Numbered from the stretch's first letter, positions 19,277 to 29,297 are shown. The stretch: 64,000 nt of DNA from Halomonas salipaludis (GCF_002286975.1 NZ_NSKB01000004.1:1-64000), one strand, 5' to 3'. A program made the numbers and translations. The notes: generated from the letters alone by a model not told the origin.

Positions 19277-20254
19277 TCAGGGCAGCAGAATGGTCGAACC
19301 GGTGGTCTTGCGGCTGGCCAGCGCCTGCTGGGCCTTGCCAGCCTCTTCCAGGGCGAAGCGCTGGGCGATGTCGATCTTGATCTTGCCGCTCTCGAGCATC
19401 GCAAACAGATCCTGGCACATCGCCTCGAAGCGCTCGCGGGTGTCGGCGTAGCCGTTGAGGCTGGGGCGGGTCACGAACAGCGAGCCCTTCTGGTTGAGGA
19501 TACCGATATTGACCCCTTCCACGGCCCCCGAGGCGTTGCCGAAGCTGACCATCAACGAGCGCGGCTTGAGACAATCCAGCGAGGTCTCCCAGGTGTCCTT
19601 GCCCACCGAGTCGTAGACCACGTCGCACATCGCGCCGTCGGTCAATTCCTTGACCCGCTCGACGACGCTCTCCTTGGTGTAGTCGATGGTCGCCCAGGCG
19701 CCGTTCTGCTTGGCCAGCGCGGCCTTCTCCGGGGAGCTGACGGTGCCAATCAGCTTGACGCCCAGCTCACGCGCCCACTGGCAGGCGATCGAGCCGACGC
19801 CGCCGGCGGCGGCATGCCACAGGATGGTTTCGCCGCCCTTCAGTTCATAGGTCTGGCGCATCAGGTACTGCACGGTCAGGCCCTTGAGCATGCTGGCCGC
19901 GGCGGTATCGCAGTCGATGCCGTCGGGCAGCACCACGACCTTGGCGGCCGGCAGGGTGTGTACCTCGGAGTAGGCGCCCAGCGGGCCCTGGGCATAGGCG
20001 ACGCGGTCGCCGACCTTGAGATGGGTGACGCCCTCGCCGACCGCCTCGACCACGCCGGCACCTTCGGTGCCGAGGCCCGAGGGCATCGACGGCGCCGGAT
20101 ACAGCCCGGTGCGGAAGTAGATGTCGATGAAGTTGAGGCCCACCGCCTGATTGCGGACCTGGACCTCGCCGGCGCCGGGCGCCTTGGGCTCGACGTCGAC
20201 TAGCTCCAGGACCTCGGGGCCACCGGTCTTGGCAAACTCAATACGCTTGGCCAT
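19277..20254 (-). CDS. qor: NADPH:quinone oxidoreductase (zeta-crystallin type)
   Basis: A 325-aa zinc-independent medium-chain dehydrogenase/reductase of the QOR family, reducing quinones with NADPH in the cytoplasm. Motifs are VGLNFIDIYFRTGLYP, the nucleotide-binding HAAAGGVGSIACQWA and the end TGSTILLP, all typical of Qor. The length equals the family's. The ATG at 20254 follows AAGGAAG. Confidence 0.92.
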   Translation of the reverse strand: MAKRIEFAKTGGPEVLELVDVEPKAPGAGEVQVRNQAVGLNFIDIYFRTGLYPAPSMPSGLGTEGAGVVEAVGEGVTHLKVGDRVAYAQGPLGAYSEVHTLPAAKVVVLPDGIDCDTAAASMLKGLTVQYLMRQTYELKGGETILWHAAAGGVGSIACQWARELGVKLIGTVSSPEKAALAKQNGAWATIDYTKESVVERVKELTDGAMCDVVYDSVGKDTWETSLDCLKPRSLMVSFGNASGAVEGVNIGILNQKGSLFVTRPSLNGYADTRERFEAMCQDLFAMLESGKIKIDIAQRFALEEAGKAQQALASRKTTGSTILLP

Positions 20255-20316
20255 GGCATGCTTCCTTAGATTGCTAACGGGATGTCACGCTATCCAAACG
20301 CTGTTTCACGCCCTGG

Positions 20317-20886
20317 TCAAGTCAGCGCGGCGGGGAAGGCCTCGAGCCCTTCAACGAAGCGCTGTTTCTCCGCTTCAAAGGCCTTGGCATCGTGCTTGAA
20401 ACGGCGCAGCACCTGCTGCTCATCGATCTTGATCGTGGCTGCCAGCGCCGCCAGCTGGGTGGCGGGATGCGATGCCGCCAGGCCGATGCGGCCGCCCTGC
20501 TCGCCGCCAAACCAGCGGCTGATGCCGCACGACTGGTAAAAGGCTTCCTGCTCGGCGTCGATAGCATCGACCCGCAGCGGTGCCTTGAGCGCCAGCTCGG
20601 CGATCAGGCGCCGCTTGGGCTCGTCGTCATCGCCGAGACGGCACGCCAGGCGCAGCGTCATGCCCTCGCCGGCCTCGTCGAGCACCAGCAGCGCCAGCGC
20701 CTGGGGCACGCCCTGGGCATCGACAAGCGCCAGCAGCCGCGCCGCCTCCTCGGCGAACAGCACTCGCCGGGTGCCGGCAAACACCACCAGCGGCGTCAAC
20801 CCCGCCGACTGGCCGTAGTGCTCGGCGCACAGCCGCGCCAGGCAGGCGTCGCGCTGGGCGACATCGGTGACATGCATGACCTTCAT
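20317..20886 (-). CDS. Uncharacterised protein, possibly GNAT-like
   Basis: A 189-aa cytoplasmic protein I do not recognise by name. Residues about 45-130 show a pattern reminiscent of a degenerate acetyltransferase fold, ending in FYQSCGISRWFGG, similar to the last strand of many GNAT proteins. The C-terminus is helical and charged. The ATG at 20886 is preceded by GAGGTGG; an in-frame ATG three codons later is possible. It lies 62 nt upstream of qor on the same strand and may be co-transcribed with it. Confidence 0.6.
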   Translation of the reverse strand: MKVMHVTDVAQRDACLARLCAEHYGQSAGLTPLVVFAGTRRVLFAEEAARLLALVDAQGVPQALALLVLDEAGEGMTLRLACRLGDDDEPKRRLIAELALKAPLRVDAIDAEQEAFYQSCGISRWFGGEQGGRIGLAASHPATQLAALAATIKIDEQQVLRRFKHDAKAFEAEKQRFVEGLEAFPAALT

Positions 20887-21051
20887 TCGACCACCTCGAT
20901 TACACTCTTAAGTGCGCGCTTGCCGGCGCGCCCAAAACCGCGCAGCCTAGCATATCCTGCAGGATATCACCCTGGGTTCGCAGTAGGGCTGGCGCAGCTG
21001 CTCGCAGCGAGGGCGCCGGGGCAGGGCCGTACCGCTCGAACTGATCCGTCG

Positions 21052-21214
21052 ACCGGCCTGCAAGGCGGCGCTGTAAACCCGTCCCTGGGCGCTACCTTGC
21101 GCCCTGCTGCGCTCTCGCATCCTGCTCCGCTTGCAGGACCAGGGCTGGCCATCCATGGCCAGCCCGTTCGGAGCAATGCTCCTCACCCATGGCGCAAACC
21201 GCCTTTTCGGCCGG
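21052..21214 (+). repeat. Dispersed structured repeat, copy B (upstream of ugpQ)
   Basis: The core GGCGCTGTAAACCC then GTCCCTGGGCGCTACC is at 21067-21096. Outer arms ACCGGCCTGCAAGGCGG and CCGCCTTTTCGGCCGGT pair. The inner stem TTGCGCC...GGCGCAA is expanded here by an insertion of about 70 nt, which contains its own hairpin GGCTGGCC...GGCCAGCC. Sequence just upstream (about 21000-21030) resembles the far end of a second copy in opposite orientation. The surrounding 20887-21330 contains no gene. Confidence 0.7.
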
Positions 21215-21330
21215 TCCCCGGCGTTCTTCGCTTGGCTGCAACGGCAATGGCCCTGGGGCCAGGGAGGTAAGTAATCTGGTTGTCATCATGCTGAGATAAT
21301 CTCGGCCAAACACTCAGGAGGGCCTAGCGA

Positions 21331-22125
21331 ATGTCATACGCCTATACCGCCGATGGGCTTCCCCGCACCATTGCCCACCGCGGGCTGTCGGCACATCTGC
21401 CGGAGAATACCCTGAGCGCGGTGCGCGCGGCCAAGCAGATCGGCTGCGACTGGGTAGAGATCGACGTGCAGCTGCTCGGCGACGGCACCCCGGTGATCTG
21501 GCACGACAACGGCGTGCGGCGCTGCTCCGACAGCCGCGGCAAGCTGGCCAAGCTCGACCTCGAACGCGCCCGTGCGCTGGACGTGGGCGGCTGGTTCAGC
21601 GGCCACTTCGCCGGCGAACGCATGGCCACCCTCGACGAGATGCTGGCGCTGCTCAACGAGCTGGAGATGGGCGTCAACCTCGAGCTCAAGGTCAATCGCG
21701 GCCGCGACCCGCTGGCCCTGACCCACACCGTGATCCCCCTGGCGCTGGCGGCGCTGCCCGCCGAGCGCCTGATCGTCTCGTCGTTCAACCGCACGGCGCT
21801 GGATGCCGCGCGTGACGTCCAGCGCGATCGCGACAGGCTGCGCCTGGGGCTGCTCTTGGAGAAGACGCCACGCGAGTGGCGGCGAGACGCCGAGGCCCTC
21901 GGCGCTTTCAGCCTGCACGTCGACTGGCGCAAGCTGAAAGAGAAGCGCGCACGGGAGATCAAGGAGGCCGGCTACGCGCTGTTCTGCTATACCCCCAACG
22001 ATCCCGTCGCCTTCGCCCCGCAGTGGGACTGGGGCGTCGACGGCGTGATCAGCGACGATCCGGCGCTGTTCAAGCACCACCTCCCCGAGTCCGCCTCCCT
22101 AGCCGAGCGCCTGACCGAGACTTGA
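21331..22125 (+). CDS. ugpQ: Glycerophosphodiester phosphodiesterase
   Basis: A 264-aa cytoplasmic enzyme hydrolysing glycerophosphodiesters to glycerol-3-phosphate and an alcohol. The GDPD motifs are IAHRGLSAHLPENTLSAV (catalytic His), DWVEIDVQLLGDGTPVIWHD (metal-binding Glu/Asp and second His) and NLELKVN. The C-terminus, FCYTPNDP then DGVISDDPAL, is also typical. There is no signal peptide, which supports UgpQ rather than periplasmic GlpQ. The ATG at 21331 follows GGAGG. Confidence 0.9.
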   Translation: MSYAYTADGLPRTIAHRGLSAHLPENTLSAVRAAKQIGCDWVEIDVQLLGDGTPVIWHDNGVRRCSDSRGKLAKLDLERARALDVGGWFSGHFAGERMATLDEMLALLNELEMGVNLELKVNRGRDPLALTHTVIPLALAALPAERLIVSSFNRTALDAARDVQRDRDRLRLGLLLEKTPREWRRDAEALGAFSLHVDWRKLKEKRAREIKEAGYALFCYTPNDPVAFAPQWDWGVDGVISDDPALFKHHLPESASLAERLTET

Positions 22126-22222
22126 TCCAGATCAAGGCCGGGGCCGGTAGCGTTCAAGGCCCGCGGCTGCCCTGCCGATAGTGCGAGTAACCCCGTCGCG
22201 CACTCTCGGCAAGGAATCCTGC

Positions 22223-23038
22223 ATGAACCCTTCTACGCTAATCGGCATCCTCGCCAGCATCCTGCTGCTGGCCAGCGTACTGCTGTTCACCGCCGAGTCC
22301 CCGGCCAGCTTCCTCAACCTGCCGGGGCTTGCCATCGTCATTACCGGGACCCTGGCCGCTACCTTCATCAGCTACCCGCTGCGCGAAGTGGTCCGCGTCA
22401 CACGCCTGGTCGGCATCGTCTTTCGCCGCGAGAACACCTACGCCCGCGACGACATCAAGGAGCTGGTGGATATGTCGCGGCTGTGGTTCCAGGGCAATGT
22501 GCAGGCCGTAGAGGAAGCCCTGGAGAATACCCGCAACCCGTTTCTGCGCACCGGGATCCAACTGGTAATCGCCAATACCAAGGAGCAGGAGATCATCGAC
22601 CTGCTGCGCTGGCGCATCGCCCGGCTCAAGGCCCGCGAGCACGCCGAGGCGCAGATCTTCCGCACCATGGCCACCTACGCGCCGGCCTTCGGCATGATCG
22701 GTACCCTGGTCGGGCTGGTGAACATGCTGGAAGTCATGGAGGCCGGCGACGTCGGGGTGATCGGCCCGCGCATGGCGGTGGCGCTGCTCACCACCTTCTA
22801 CGGCATCCTGCTCGCCAACCTGGTGTTCAAGCCCATCGCCGTCAAGCTCGAGCGACGCACCGAGGAGCGGCTGATCGCCATGAACATGGTGCTCGAAGGC
22901 ATCTCGCTGATCACCAAGCGGCGCCTGCCGTCGTTCATCGAGGAGACGCTCAACTCCTTCATGGCCAACTTCCACGACGAGATCAACGACCCCAGTGTGC
23001 CGCGCCGCGGCGACGACGAGGCCGGTCAGCATGTCTGA
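22223..23038 (+). CDS. motA: Flagellar motor stator protein MotA/PomA
   Basis: A 271-aa inner-membrane protein with four membrane segments: two near the N-terminus, then a cytoplasmic loop (about residues 65-145), then two that include the conserved PAFGMIGTLVGLVNML. It forms the ion-driven stator with MotB. The PGLAIVITGTLAATFISYPL segment looks more like the PomA/MotA2 branch, which in a halophile may mean sodium coupling; this is an inference. The ATG at 22223 follows AAGGA. It overlaps motB by 8 nt. No other flagellar gene is in the window. Confidence 0.87.
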   Translation: MNPSTLIGILASILLLASVLLFTAESPASFLNLPGLAIVITGTLAATFISYPLREVVRVTRLVGIVFRRENTYARDDIKELVDMSRLWFQGNVQAVEEALENTRNPFLRTGIQLVIANTKEQEIIDLLRWRIARLKAREHAEAQIFRTMATYAPAFGMIGTLVGLVNMLEVMEAGDVGVIGPRMAVALLTTFYGILLANLVFKPIAVKLERRTEERLIAMNMVLEGISLITKRRLPSFIEETLNSFMANFHDEINDPSVPRRGDDEAGQHV

Positions 23039-23717
23039 ACTGCGCAACAGCCATCAGGACCTGCTGCCCGGCGGCAGTGAGGATGAGGGCGAGAGCTGGC
23101 TGATCAGCTACCTCGACGTGCTGACGCTGCTTATCACGCTATTCGTGCTGCTGCTATCCCTGGCCGGCAACGGCCTCGGTGATCGCGGCCAGCAGTACGC
23201 TGGCCAATCGCCCACGCTCAGCGAATCGGCCATTGCGGCGGCACACGCCGCCGGCTCGCGCGGCGCCGGGCTGCAGCCGCGCCATAGCGGCCTGCTGCCG
23301 CAGCTCGAAGGGCTGATGCCCGAGGGCGTCTCGGTGACCCGCGGCAACGAAGGGGTGACCCTGCGCATCGACGACAACCTGCTGTTCGCCAGCGCCCAGG
23401 CCGACCTCACCGGCGACGGCCGCCAGGTGCTGGAGAGCTTGCTCGGTACGCTGCGGGCCTTCGATGGGCGCATCTCGGTAGAGGGTCACACCGACGACGT
23501 GCCGATCACCACGCCGCGTTTCCCCTCCAACTGGGAGCTCTCCGGCGCCCGCGCCATCGCCGTGGTGCGCTACCTGCAGGGGCAAGACATCCCCGAGTCG
23601 CGGCTGCGCGCCATCGGCTACGCCGACACCCAGCCGCTGGAGAGCAACGAGAGCGCCGAAGGCCGCGCCGCCAATCGGCGGGTCGAGCTGGTACTTCACG
23701 AAGCGGCGAGCCGCTGA
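23031..23717 (+). CDS. motB: Flagellar motor stator protein MotB
   Basis: A 228-aa protein with a single N-terminal membrane helix carrying the ion-binding Asp (SYLDVLTLLITLFVLLLSL). A flexible stretch and a C-terminal OmpA-type peptidoglycan-binding domain follow (ISVEGHTDDVPI, NWELSGARAIAVVRYL, GRAANRRVEL). It is shorter than E. coli MotB. The start at 23031 is inside the end of motA, so the two are translationally coupled. The gene ends 4 nt before the convergent end of cobQ. Confidence 0.88.
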   Translation: MSELRNSHQDLLPGGSEDEGESWLISYLDVLTLLITLFVLLLSLAGNGLGDRGQQYAGQSPTLSESAIAAAHAAGSRGAGLQPRHSGLLPQLEGLMPEGVSVTRGNEGVTLRIDDNLLFASAQADLTGDGRQVLESLLGTLRAFDGRISVEGHTDDVPITTPRFPSNWELSGARAIAVVRYLQGQDIPESRLRAIGYADTQPLESNESAEGRAANRRVELVLHEAASR

Positions 23718-23721
23718 GGAG

Positions 23722-25182
23722 TCAGCGAAATTGCGACAGGATCGCGTCCATATCCAGGTGCTGCTCCAGGGTATCGGCCAGGCGCTCGAGTTCACGCTGG
23801 CGATGGGCGGCGTAGTCCACCGCCCCGCCAGCGTGCAGCCCACAGCGCGTCAACAACGCCGCGCACGCCTCTGGCCGGTCGAACAGGCCATGCAGGTAGG
23901 TGCCCATGACCTGGCCGTCGTCGCTGACGGCACCGTCGGGCCGGCCGTCCAGCTCGCATAGCGGGCGCGCCAGCGCCGGCCCTTCGCTGACGCCGTTGTG
24001 GATCTCGTAGCCGCTGATCGCCGCGCCGTCGGGCAGCAAGCAGCCACTCACGTTACGCAGCTGCTTGCCCGCCACCATGCGTGTCTCGAGGTCGAGCAGC
24101 TTGAGGCCCGGCGTCGAACCGGCCGGCCCCTCCAGGCCATCCGGGTCGTGTATCGCCTGGCCCAGCATCTGCAAGCCGCCGCAGATGCCAAGCAGCTTGC
24201 CGCCGTAGCGCAGGTGGCGCTGGATCGCCGCCTCCCAGCCCTGATCGCGCAGCCAGGCCAGGTCGCTACGAGTACTCTTGCTACCGGGCAGGATGATCAG
24301 GTCCGCCGACGGGATCGCCTGGCCTGGCCCGATCTGGTTCGGCCCGACAAAGCTGAGCTCGACCTGCGGGTGGAGGCGCAGCGGGTCGAAGTCGTTGTGG
24401 TTACTGATCCGCGGCAGCGCCGGCACCACGACGCGAAGCGCTGCGGCATCCGACGCCACACCGTGCAGCCCCACGCTATCCTCGGCGTCCAGCAGCAGCC
24501 CCTGCAGATAGGGCAGCGTCCCATACACCGGCTTGCCGGTGCGTTCGGTCAGCCAGTCGAGGCCCGGCTCAAGCAGGCCGATATCGCCGCGAAAGCGGTT
24601 GATGACGAAGCCGCGGGTACGCGCGCGCTCGCTCTCGCTGAGCAGCTCCAGGGTGCCGACCAGCTGGGCGAAGACCCCGCCGCGGTCGATATCGCCGACC
24701 AGGATAACCGGGCAGTCGACCATCTCGGCAAAGCCCATGTTGGCGATGTCGTTGGCGCGCAGGTTGATCTCCGCTGGGCTGCCGGCCCCCTCGGCAATGA
24801 TCACCTCATATCGGGAAGACAGCGCCTGCCACGCCGCCAGCACGCTCTCCTGCGCGGTGCGCTTGTAGGCGTGGTAGTCCAGCGCGTCCATATGGCCGTG
24901 CACCCGCCCGCGCAGGATCACCTGGGCGCCGCGGTCGCTCTCGGGCTTGAGCAGCACCGGGTTCATATCGCTATGCGGCTCGACGCCCGCCGCCAGCGCC
25001 TGCAGCGCCGTGGAGCGGCCGATCTCGCCGCCGTCCACCGTCACCGCACTGTTGAGCGCCATGTTCTGCGGCTTGAACGGCGCCACCGACACGCCGCGCC
25101 GCGCCAGGGCCCGGCACAGCCCCGCCACCACCGTGCTCTTGCCGGCATCCGAGGTGGTGCCCTGAATCATCAAGGTCGTCAC
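23722..25182 (-). CDS. cobQ: Cobyric acid synthase
   Basis: A 486-aa glutamine-dependent amidase that amidates the b, d, e and g carboxylates of adenosylcobyrinic a,c-diamide. The N-terminal dethiobiotin-synthetase-like domain has the P-loop variant [11 protein letters not shown]. The C-terminal class I glutaminase domain has its nucleophile Cys at residue 334 ([12 protein letters not shown]) and a C-terminal YLHGLFD. The start is GTG at 25182, overlapping the bluB stop (GTGA), with GAGGTGG upstream. It is co-transcribed with bluB. Confidence 0.95.
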   Translation of the reverse strand: MTTLMIQGTTSDAGKSTVVAGLCRALARRGVSVAPFKPQNMALNSAVTVDGGEIGRSTALQALAAGVEPHSDMNPVLLKPESDRGAQVILRGRVHGHMDALDYHAYKRTAQESVLAAWQALSSRYEVIIAEGAGSPAEINLRANDIANMGFAEMVDCPVILVGDIDRGGVFAQLVGTLELLSESERARTRGFVINRFRGDIGLLEPGLDWLTERTGKPVYGTLPYLQGLLLDAEDSVGLHGVASDAAALRVVVPALPRISNHNDFDPLRLHPQVELSFVGPNQIGPGQAIPSADLIILPGSKSTRSDLAWLRDQGWEAAIQRHLRYGGKLLGICGGLQMLGQAIHDPDGLEGPAGSTPGLKLLDLETRMVAGKQLRNVSGCLLPDGAAISGYEIHNGVSEGPALARPLCELDGRPDGAVSDDGQVMGTYLHGLFDRPEACAALLTRCGLHAGGAVDYAAHRQRELERLADTLEQHLDMDAILSQFR

Positions 25183-25901
25183 GATCTCGCCACCTCGGCC
25201 AGCGCCTCATGTAACGCCTCATCCGCCAGCGGCTCGCCCCAGCCACTGCCGTGCACCAGCTCCGCCAGGGGCAGGCGCTGACGCCAGCCGCTGCGGGCCA
25301 GCTCGGGCTGCTCCAGGAACTCGCTGACATAGCCCAGGCACAGGTAAGCGAGGGGGTAGACCTGCTCGGGCAGGCCCAGCACCTCGGCCAATTCGTCCTG
25401 ATCAAGGATACTCACCCAGCCCACGCCGATGCCCTCGGCACGGGCCGCCAACCACAGGTTCTGCACCGCCAGGCAGGTGCTGAACAGATCCGTCTCGACG
25501 ATGCTGTTGCGCCCCAGCACATGCTCGCCGCCACGCGCTCGGTCGCAGGTGATGCACAGGTTGATGGGGCTCTCCAGAATCCCCTCCAGCTTGAGGCGGC
25601 GATAGGTCTCTCCGCGATCGCCGGAATAGTGCTCGGCGGCCTTGGCATTCTCGCGCTGGAAGATGCCGTGCACTCGCTCGCGGACCGCCAGGCTGTCGAT
25701 CACCAGGAAATCCCAGGGCTGCATGAAGCCCACCGACGGCGCATGATGGGCAGCCTCCAGCAGGCGGGCCAGCACCTCGGGGGGAATCGGGTCCGGCAGA
25801 AACTGGGCGCGCACATCCCGACGCTCATGGATGGCGCGGTAGAGCCCCTCCCGCTGCGCCTGGGGGAAGGCGTGATCGCCTCGCCCACTCTCTTCAGCCA
25901 T
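25179..25901 (-). CDS. bluB: 5,6-dimethylbenzimidazole synthase
   Basis: A 240-aa flavin-destroying enzyme of the nitroreductase fold that makes the lower ligand of vitamin B12 from reduced FMN and oxygen. BluB-type motifs are [53 protein letters not shown] and [11 protein letters not shown]. Its presence fits an aerobic pathway that ends in cobalamin with DMB. The ATG at 25901 follows AGGAGAG. Confidence 0.95.
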   Translation of the reverse strand: MAEESGRGDHAFPQAQREGLYRAIHERRDVRAQFLPDPIPPEVLARLLEAAHHAPSVGFMQPWDFLVIDSLAVRERVHGIFQRENAKAAEHYSGDRGETYRRLKLEGILESPINLCITCDRARGGEHVLGRNSIVETDLFSTCLAVQNLWLAARAEGIGVGWVSILDQDELAEVLGLPEQVYPLAYLCLGYVSEFLEQPELARSGWRQRLPLAELVHGSGWGEPLADEALHEALAEVARS

Positions 25902-25973
25902 GCGGCTCTCTCCTGGAAGTCTCGGTAATATGTTCGTGGGTAAGGTGGTCCGATAGCCGCGATGGGTTGATTG

Positions 25974-26255
25974 CTATCGTTCACCCTCCAGCTCATGCCA
26001 TACCCGAAGAATAATGATGGCACTGGCATGTACCGAGTAACGAACCACATACCTGCCAAAGATCATGTCGCGTACGGAGTCAGGCACCGGCGCCCTCTCA
26101 ACCGGGGATCCCATCTTGGGGAAATCGGGTAACACGCCGATTTTACCGACTAACTCTGCGGCTACCCTGCCTGACGCAGCAGGATCATGGGTTGCGATAA
26201 ACTCCCTGAGACGCTTCAGATCTTCAATGGCCTCAGCCGAGTAGACCAGTTTCAC
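25974..26255 (-). CDS. ParE/RelE-family toxin
   Basis: A 93-aa toxin-like protein with the pattern of the ParE/RelE superfamily: N-terminal KLVYSAEAIEDLKRLREFI, central FPKMGSPVERAPVPDSVRDM and end YVVRYSVHASAIIILRVWHELEGER. It has a GTG start at 26255 overlapping the antitoxin stop codon. ParE members act on DNA gyrase and RelE members cleave mRNA; which applies here cannot be told from sequence alone. Confidence 0.85.
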   Translation of the reverse strand: MKLVYSAEAIEDLKRLREFIATHDPAASGRVAAELVGKIGVLPDFPKMGSPVERAPVPDSVRDMIFGRYVVRYSVHASAIIILRVWHELEGER

Positions 26256-26524
26256 TTACCTGACCTCGGCGCATCCAGCTCATTTTCGGTGCCCCAGCTG
26301 TTGAGCCAGCGATGGACATCGTCGGCATCCACCACTCTCCCGTGAGCAGCGGACTCCATTGCCTCCAGCGTTTGCCTCCAGCGCTCTTGCTCACGCTGTT
26401 CCTTTTCGATGTATTCCGTTAGCGCCTGGTTGATCACCCAGCCTTTGCTGCGCTGGAGCCTGCTGGCGATCTCTTCCAGGTGGTGCTCAACCTCTGCCTG
26501 AAGCCGGACGGTGGTAACGCTCAT
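26252..26524 (-). CDS. Ribbon-helix-helix antitoxin
   Basis: A 90-aa antitoxin. The N-terminal ribbon-helix-helix (TTVRLQAEVEHHLEEIASRL, then KGWVINQALTEYI) binds its own promoter, and the C-terminal half (from about residue 45) should wrap the toxin. It is upstream of, and overlaps by 4 nt, the toxin gene. The ATG at 26524 follows GAGGG. The pair sits between bluB and cobO. Confidence 0.87.
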   Translation of the reverse strand: MSVTTVRLQAEVEHHLEEIASRLQRSKGWVINQALTEYIEKEQREQERWRQTLEAMESAAHGRVVDADDVHRWLNSWGTENELDAPRSGK

Positions 26525-26598
26525 GTCAGTACCCTCGAAGACATTGACTACAACGTATTACAGCATAGTCCCAAGGATTGGCCAAAGCGCAACGAAGG

Positions 26599-27204
26599 CT
26601 ACAGTTCGATGCCCTTCTGCGCCTTGATGCCCTGCTCCTTGAAAGCGTGCTTGACCACGCGCATCTCTGTGACGGTGTCGGCCAGCTCGATCAGCGCCTC
26701 CGGGGCATGGCGGCCGGTGACCACGGCGTGCTGCATGGCCGGCCGCGCCTGGAGGTCGTCCAGCACCCGGTCGAGGCTCAGGTACTCATGACGCAGGGCG
26801 ATATTGAGCTCGTCGAGCAGTACTAGATCGACGCTCGGATCCTGGAGCATGCCGCGGGCCACCTCCCAGGCCGCCTCGGCGGCTTGCACGTCCCTGTCGC
26901 GATCCTGGGTGTCCCAGGTGTAGCCCTCGCCCATCACGTGATACGCCACGCCCGGCACCTGGCGAAAGAACGCCTCCTCGCCGGTCTGGAACTTGCCCTT
27001 GATGAACTGCACCACGCCCACCTTCATACCGTGGCCCAGGGCGCGGGCCAGCATGCCGAAGCCGGAGCTGCTCTTGCCCTTGCCGGGGCCGGTGAGCACC
27101 AGCAGCACACCCTGCTCCTTGTTGGCCTGGGCGATGCGCTCGTTCATGATCTTCTGCTTGTGGGCCATGCGCTCGGCGTGGCGCTGCGGATCAACATGCT
27201 TCAT
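26599..27204 (-). CDS. cobO: Corrinoid adenosyltransferase
   Basis: A 201-aa CobA/CobO-type ATP:cob(I)alamin adenosyltransferase that attaches the upper 5'-deoxyadenosyl ligand. The P-loop is LTGPGKGKSSSGFGM; further motifs are GVVQFIKGKF and DLVLLDELNIALRH. The ATG at 27204 overlaps the cobF stop (ATGA) with GGAGAATG upstream. It is the last gene of cobE-cobM-cobF-cobO. Confidence 0.95.
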   Translation of the reverse strand: MKHVDPQRHAERMAHKQKIMNERIAQANKEQGVLLVLTGPGKGKSSSGFGMLARALGHGMKVGVVQFIKGKFQTGEEAFFRQVPGVAYHVMGEGYTWDTQDRDRDVQAAEAAWEVARGMLQDPSVDLVLLDELNIALRHEYLSLDRVLDDLQARPAMQHAVVTGRHAPEALIELADTVTEMRVVKHAFKEQGIKAQKGIEL

Positions 27205-27959
27205 TTCATTCTCCGTAATAGATAGACGTCCATGATCCAGCCGTGCTGCTCGCGCAGGGCGGCGCGCTGCGCGAGGATCGACGCGGCCACGTCCACCAGC
27301 CAGCCGTGGATCAGGCACTGTTTCTGCATGCCCAGGTAGGCGCCCCACCAGATATACAGGCCCTCCGGCGGCAGCGACTCGAAGGCTCCGCCGCTGTCGA
27401 GCATCACCGCGACACTTGCAGCATCGCTGGGCCAGCCGCGCTCGCGCAGCCGCCGCCCGGTGGTGATCTGCACCGGTTCGGCCAGCGCATTGAGGGGAAT
27501 ACGGTGCTCGGCGGTGAGGACCTGCAGGCTGGTGATGCCCGGCACCACACGTATCTCGACCTCTTGCCCCTCGGCGCTCAGCCGCCCGGCAATGCGCAGG
27601 CTGCTGTCATACAGCGACGGGTCGCCCCAGATCAGCATGCCGACTCGACCGCCCTGGGGGAGATGGGTCGCCATCAGCGCCGCCCAGACCTCGGCGATTT
27701 CTGCGTGCCAGTCGTCCACCGCGCCCAGGTAGTCGGCGCGGCCATCGCGGCGCGGCAGGTCGAACTCCACCACTCGGGCAGCTGACGAATCATCCAGCAG
27801 ATTGCGGCACAGCAGCCGGCGCAGGTCGACCAGGTCCGACTTGCCCTCCCCCTTGCGCGGCAGCAGGATCAGGTCAGCTTCATTCAGCGCCCGCACGGCG
27901 GCCAGGGTGACATGCTCGGGATTGCCGGTGCCGATGCCGATCAGCGAGAGGTGGATCAT
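27201..27959 (-). CDS. cobF: Precorrin-6A synthase (deacetylating)
   Basis: A 252-aa SAM-dependent methyltransferase for C1 methylation and loss of the acetyl group, yielding precorrin-6A. Family motifs are [46 protein letters not shown] and IWWGAYLGM. CobF is specific to the oxygen-dependent pathway. The start overlaps the cobM stop codon. Confidence 0.94.
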   Translation of the reverse strand: MIHLSLIGIGTGNPEHVTLAAVRALNEADLILLPRKGEGKSDLVDLRRLLCRNLLDDSSAARVVEFDLPRRDGRADYLGAVDDWHAEIAEVWAALMATHLPQGGRVGMLIWGDPSLYDSSLRIAGRLSAEGQEVEIRVVPGITSLQVLTAEHRIPLNALAEPVQITTGRRLRERGWPSDAASVAVMLDSGGAFESLPPEGLYIWWGAYLGMQKQCLIHGWLVDVAASILAQRAALREQHGWIMDVYLLRRMK

Positions 27960-28774
27960 GGCTCATGCCTCTTATCAGCCCTCTCGTCGCCGGGCGCGGT
28001 GCCGGCGAAGGGCGAGTCCGCCGACTGGGGCCGAAAGCGGCGGTCGTAGCCCACTGCATAGAGGCTACTCTCCTGGAAGTCCTCGCTGTCCAGCACCGGC
28101 CCTACCAGGATCAGCGCCGTGCGCTGCATGGCGTCGTCGACCTGGGAGGCCACCGTCGACAAGCGCCCCCGAACCACCCGCTCATCGGGCCAGCTGGCGC
28201 GCCAGACGATGGCCACCGGGCAGTCGGCGCCGTAGAACGGCACCAGCGCTTCCACCACCTGGGCCAGGTTGTGGATGGAGAGATGGATCGCCAGGGTGGC
28301 ACCGGTCCTGGCGAAGTTGGCCAGGGTCTCGCCGTCCGGCATGGCGCTGGCCCGCCCCGGCGTGCGGGTAAGCACCACGGATTGCGCCACCCCCGGCAGC
28401 GTCAGCTCCTGGCCCAGGGTGGCGGCCGCCGCGGCGAAGGACGGCACGCCCGGAGTAATGGCGTAGGGAATGGCGAGCTCGCGCAGCCGGCGCAGCTGCT
28501 CGCCCATGGCGGACCACACCGAGAGATCCCCGGAATGCAGCCGGGCCACATCCAGACCCGCGGCGTGGGCGCTGCGCATCTCGGCGATGATCTCATCCAG
28601 GGATAGCGGCGCGGTGTTGATGATCCGGGCACCTGCCGGGCAGTGCTCGAGCAGCTGTTCAGGCACCAGCGACCCCGCATAGAGGCATACGGGAGAAGAC
28701 GCGATAAGGTCCCGGCCCCGCAGCGTCAGCAGGTCCGGGGCACCGGGGCCGGCGCCAATAAAGTGTATGGTCAT
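27956..28774 (-). CDS. cobM: Precorrin-4 C11-methyltransferase
   Basis: A 272-aa SAM-dependent methyltransferase. Motifs are [44 protein letters not shown] and [18 protein letters not shown] poorly conserved tail of about 20 residues follows the catalytic domain. It lies 13 nt after cobE and overlaps cobF. Confidence 0.94.
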   Translation of the reverse strand: MTIHFIGAGPGAPDLLTLRGRDLIASSPVCLYAGSLVPEQLLEHCPAGARIINTAPLSLDEIIAEMRSAHAAGLDVARLHSGDLSVWSAMGEQLRRLRELAIPYAITPGVPSFAAAAATLGQELTLPGVAQSVVLTRTPGRASAMPDGETLANFARTGATLAIHLSIHNLAQVVEALVPFYGADCPVAIVWRASWPDERVVRGRLSTVASQVDDAMQRTALILVGPVLDSEDFQESSLYAVGYDRRFRPQSADSPFAGTAPGDERADKRHEP

Positions 28775-28787
28775 GCTGAGTATCCTA

Positions 28788-29159
28788 TCAGGGCGCCTCT
28801 ATAAAGCGTCGGGCGACCGCTACGGTGGCCATTCGGTCCGTCGAAATCAACCGCGGCCCGAGCAATGCCGCACCCGGCCCCGCCGCCAGCAAGGCCACCG
28901 CCTCGGCGACGCTTCCCGTGCCCCGGGCCTGCAAGCTCTGTTGGGAGTGAGTCAGTGTAGCCGCCTGCGTAAGGGCGGCATCGTCCACAGCAACCACCGC
29001 CATGCCCCGCGCACGCCCCAAGGCCTGAACCAAGGGCAGCATCGACTGAGCCGCGGCCAGCCGATCAACGGCGCCATACTCTGCCTCGATCCGCTCCAGC
29101 GCATCAATCAACGACGCCAGCTGTGCCCCGCGGCGAAAGCCGAAGCCCGCTACTGTCAT
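28788..29159 (-). CDS. cobE: Cobalamin biosynthesis protein CobE (CbiG C-terminal-like)
   Basis: A 123-aa protein of the CobE/CbiG-C family. It begins [12 protein letters not shown] and contains [19 protein letters not shown]. The role of CobE in the aerobic pathway is not fully settled. The ATG at 29159 is preferred over a GTG at 29171 because it matches the family N-terminus; neither has a strong ribosome binding site. The gene is the first of its operon and directly follows the integron cassette array. Confidence 0.82.
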   Translation of the reverse strand: MTVAGFGFRRGAQLASLIDALERIEAEYGAVDRLAAAQSMLPLVQALGRARGMAVVAVDDAALTQAATLTHSQQSLQARGTGSVAEAVALLAAGPGAALLGPRLISTDRMATVAVARRFIEAP

Positions 29160-29297
29160 CGAATCGCCCACTGCGGTTCTTCAATCATCCTAATATCGTG
29201 CCCCACGAGATTTTTAGCAGTGTGAGTTCAGGGTCGAAAAATATCATAGATCCCAGATAGAGGCGCACCACGCTGGGAGAAGTGGAATTTCCTGCAG

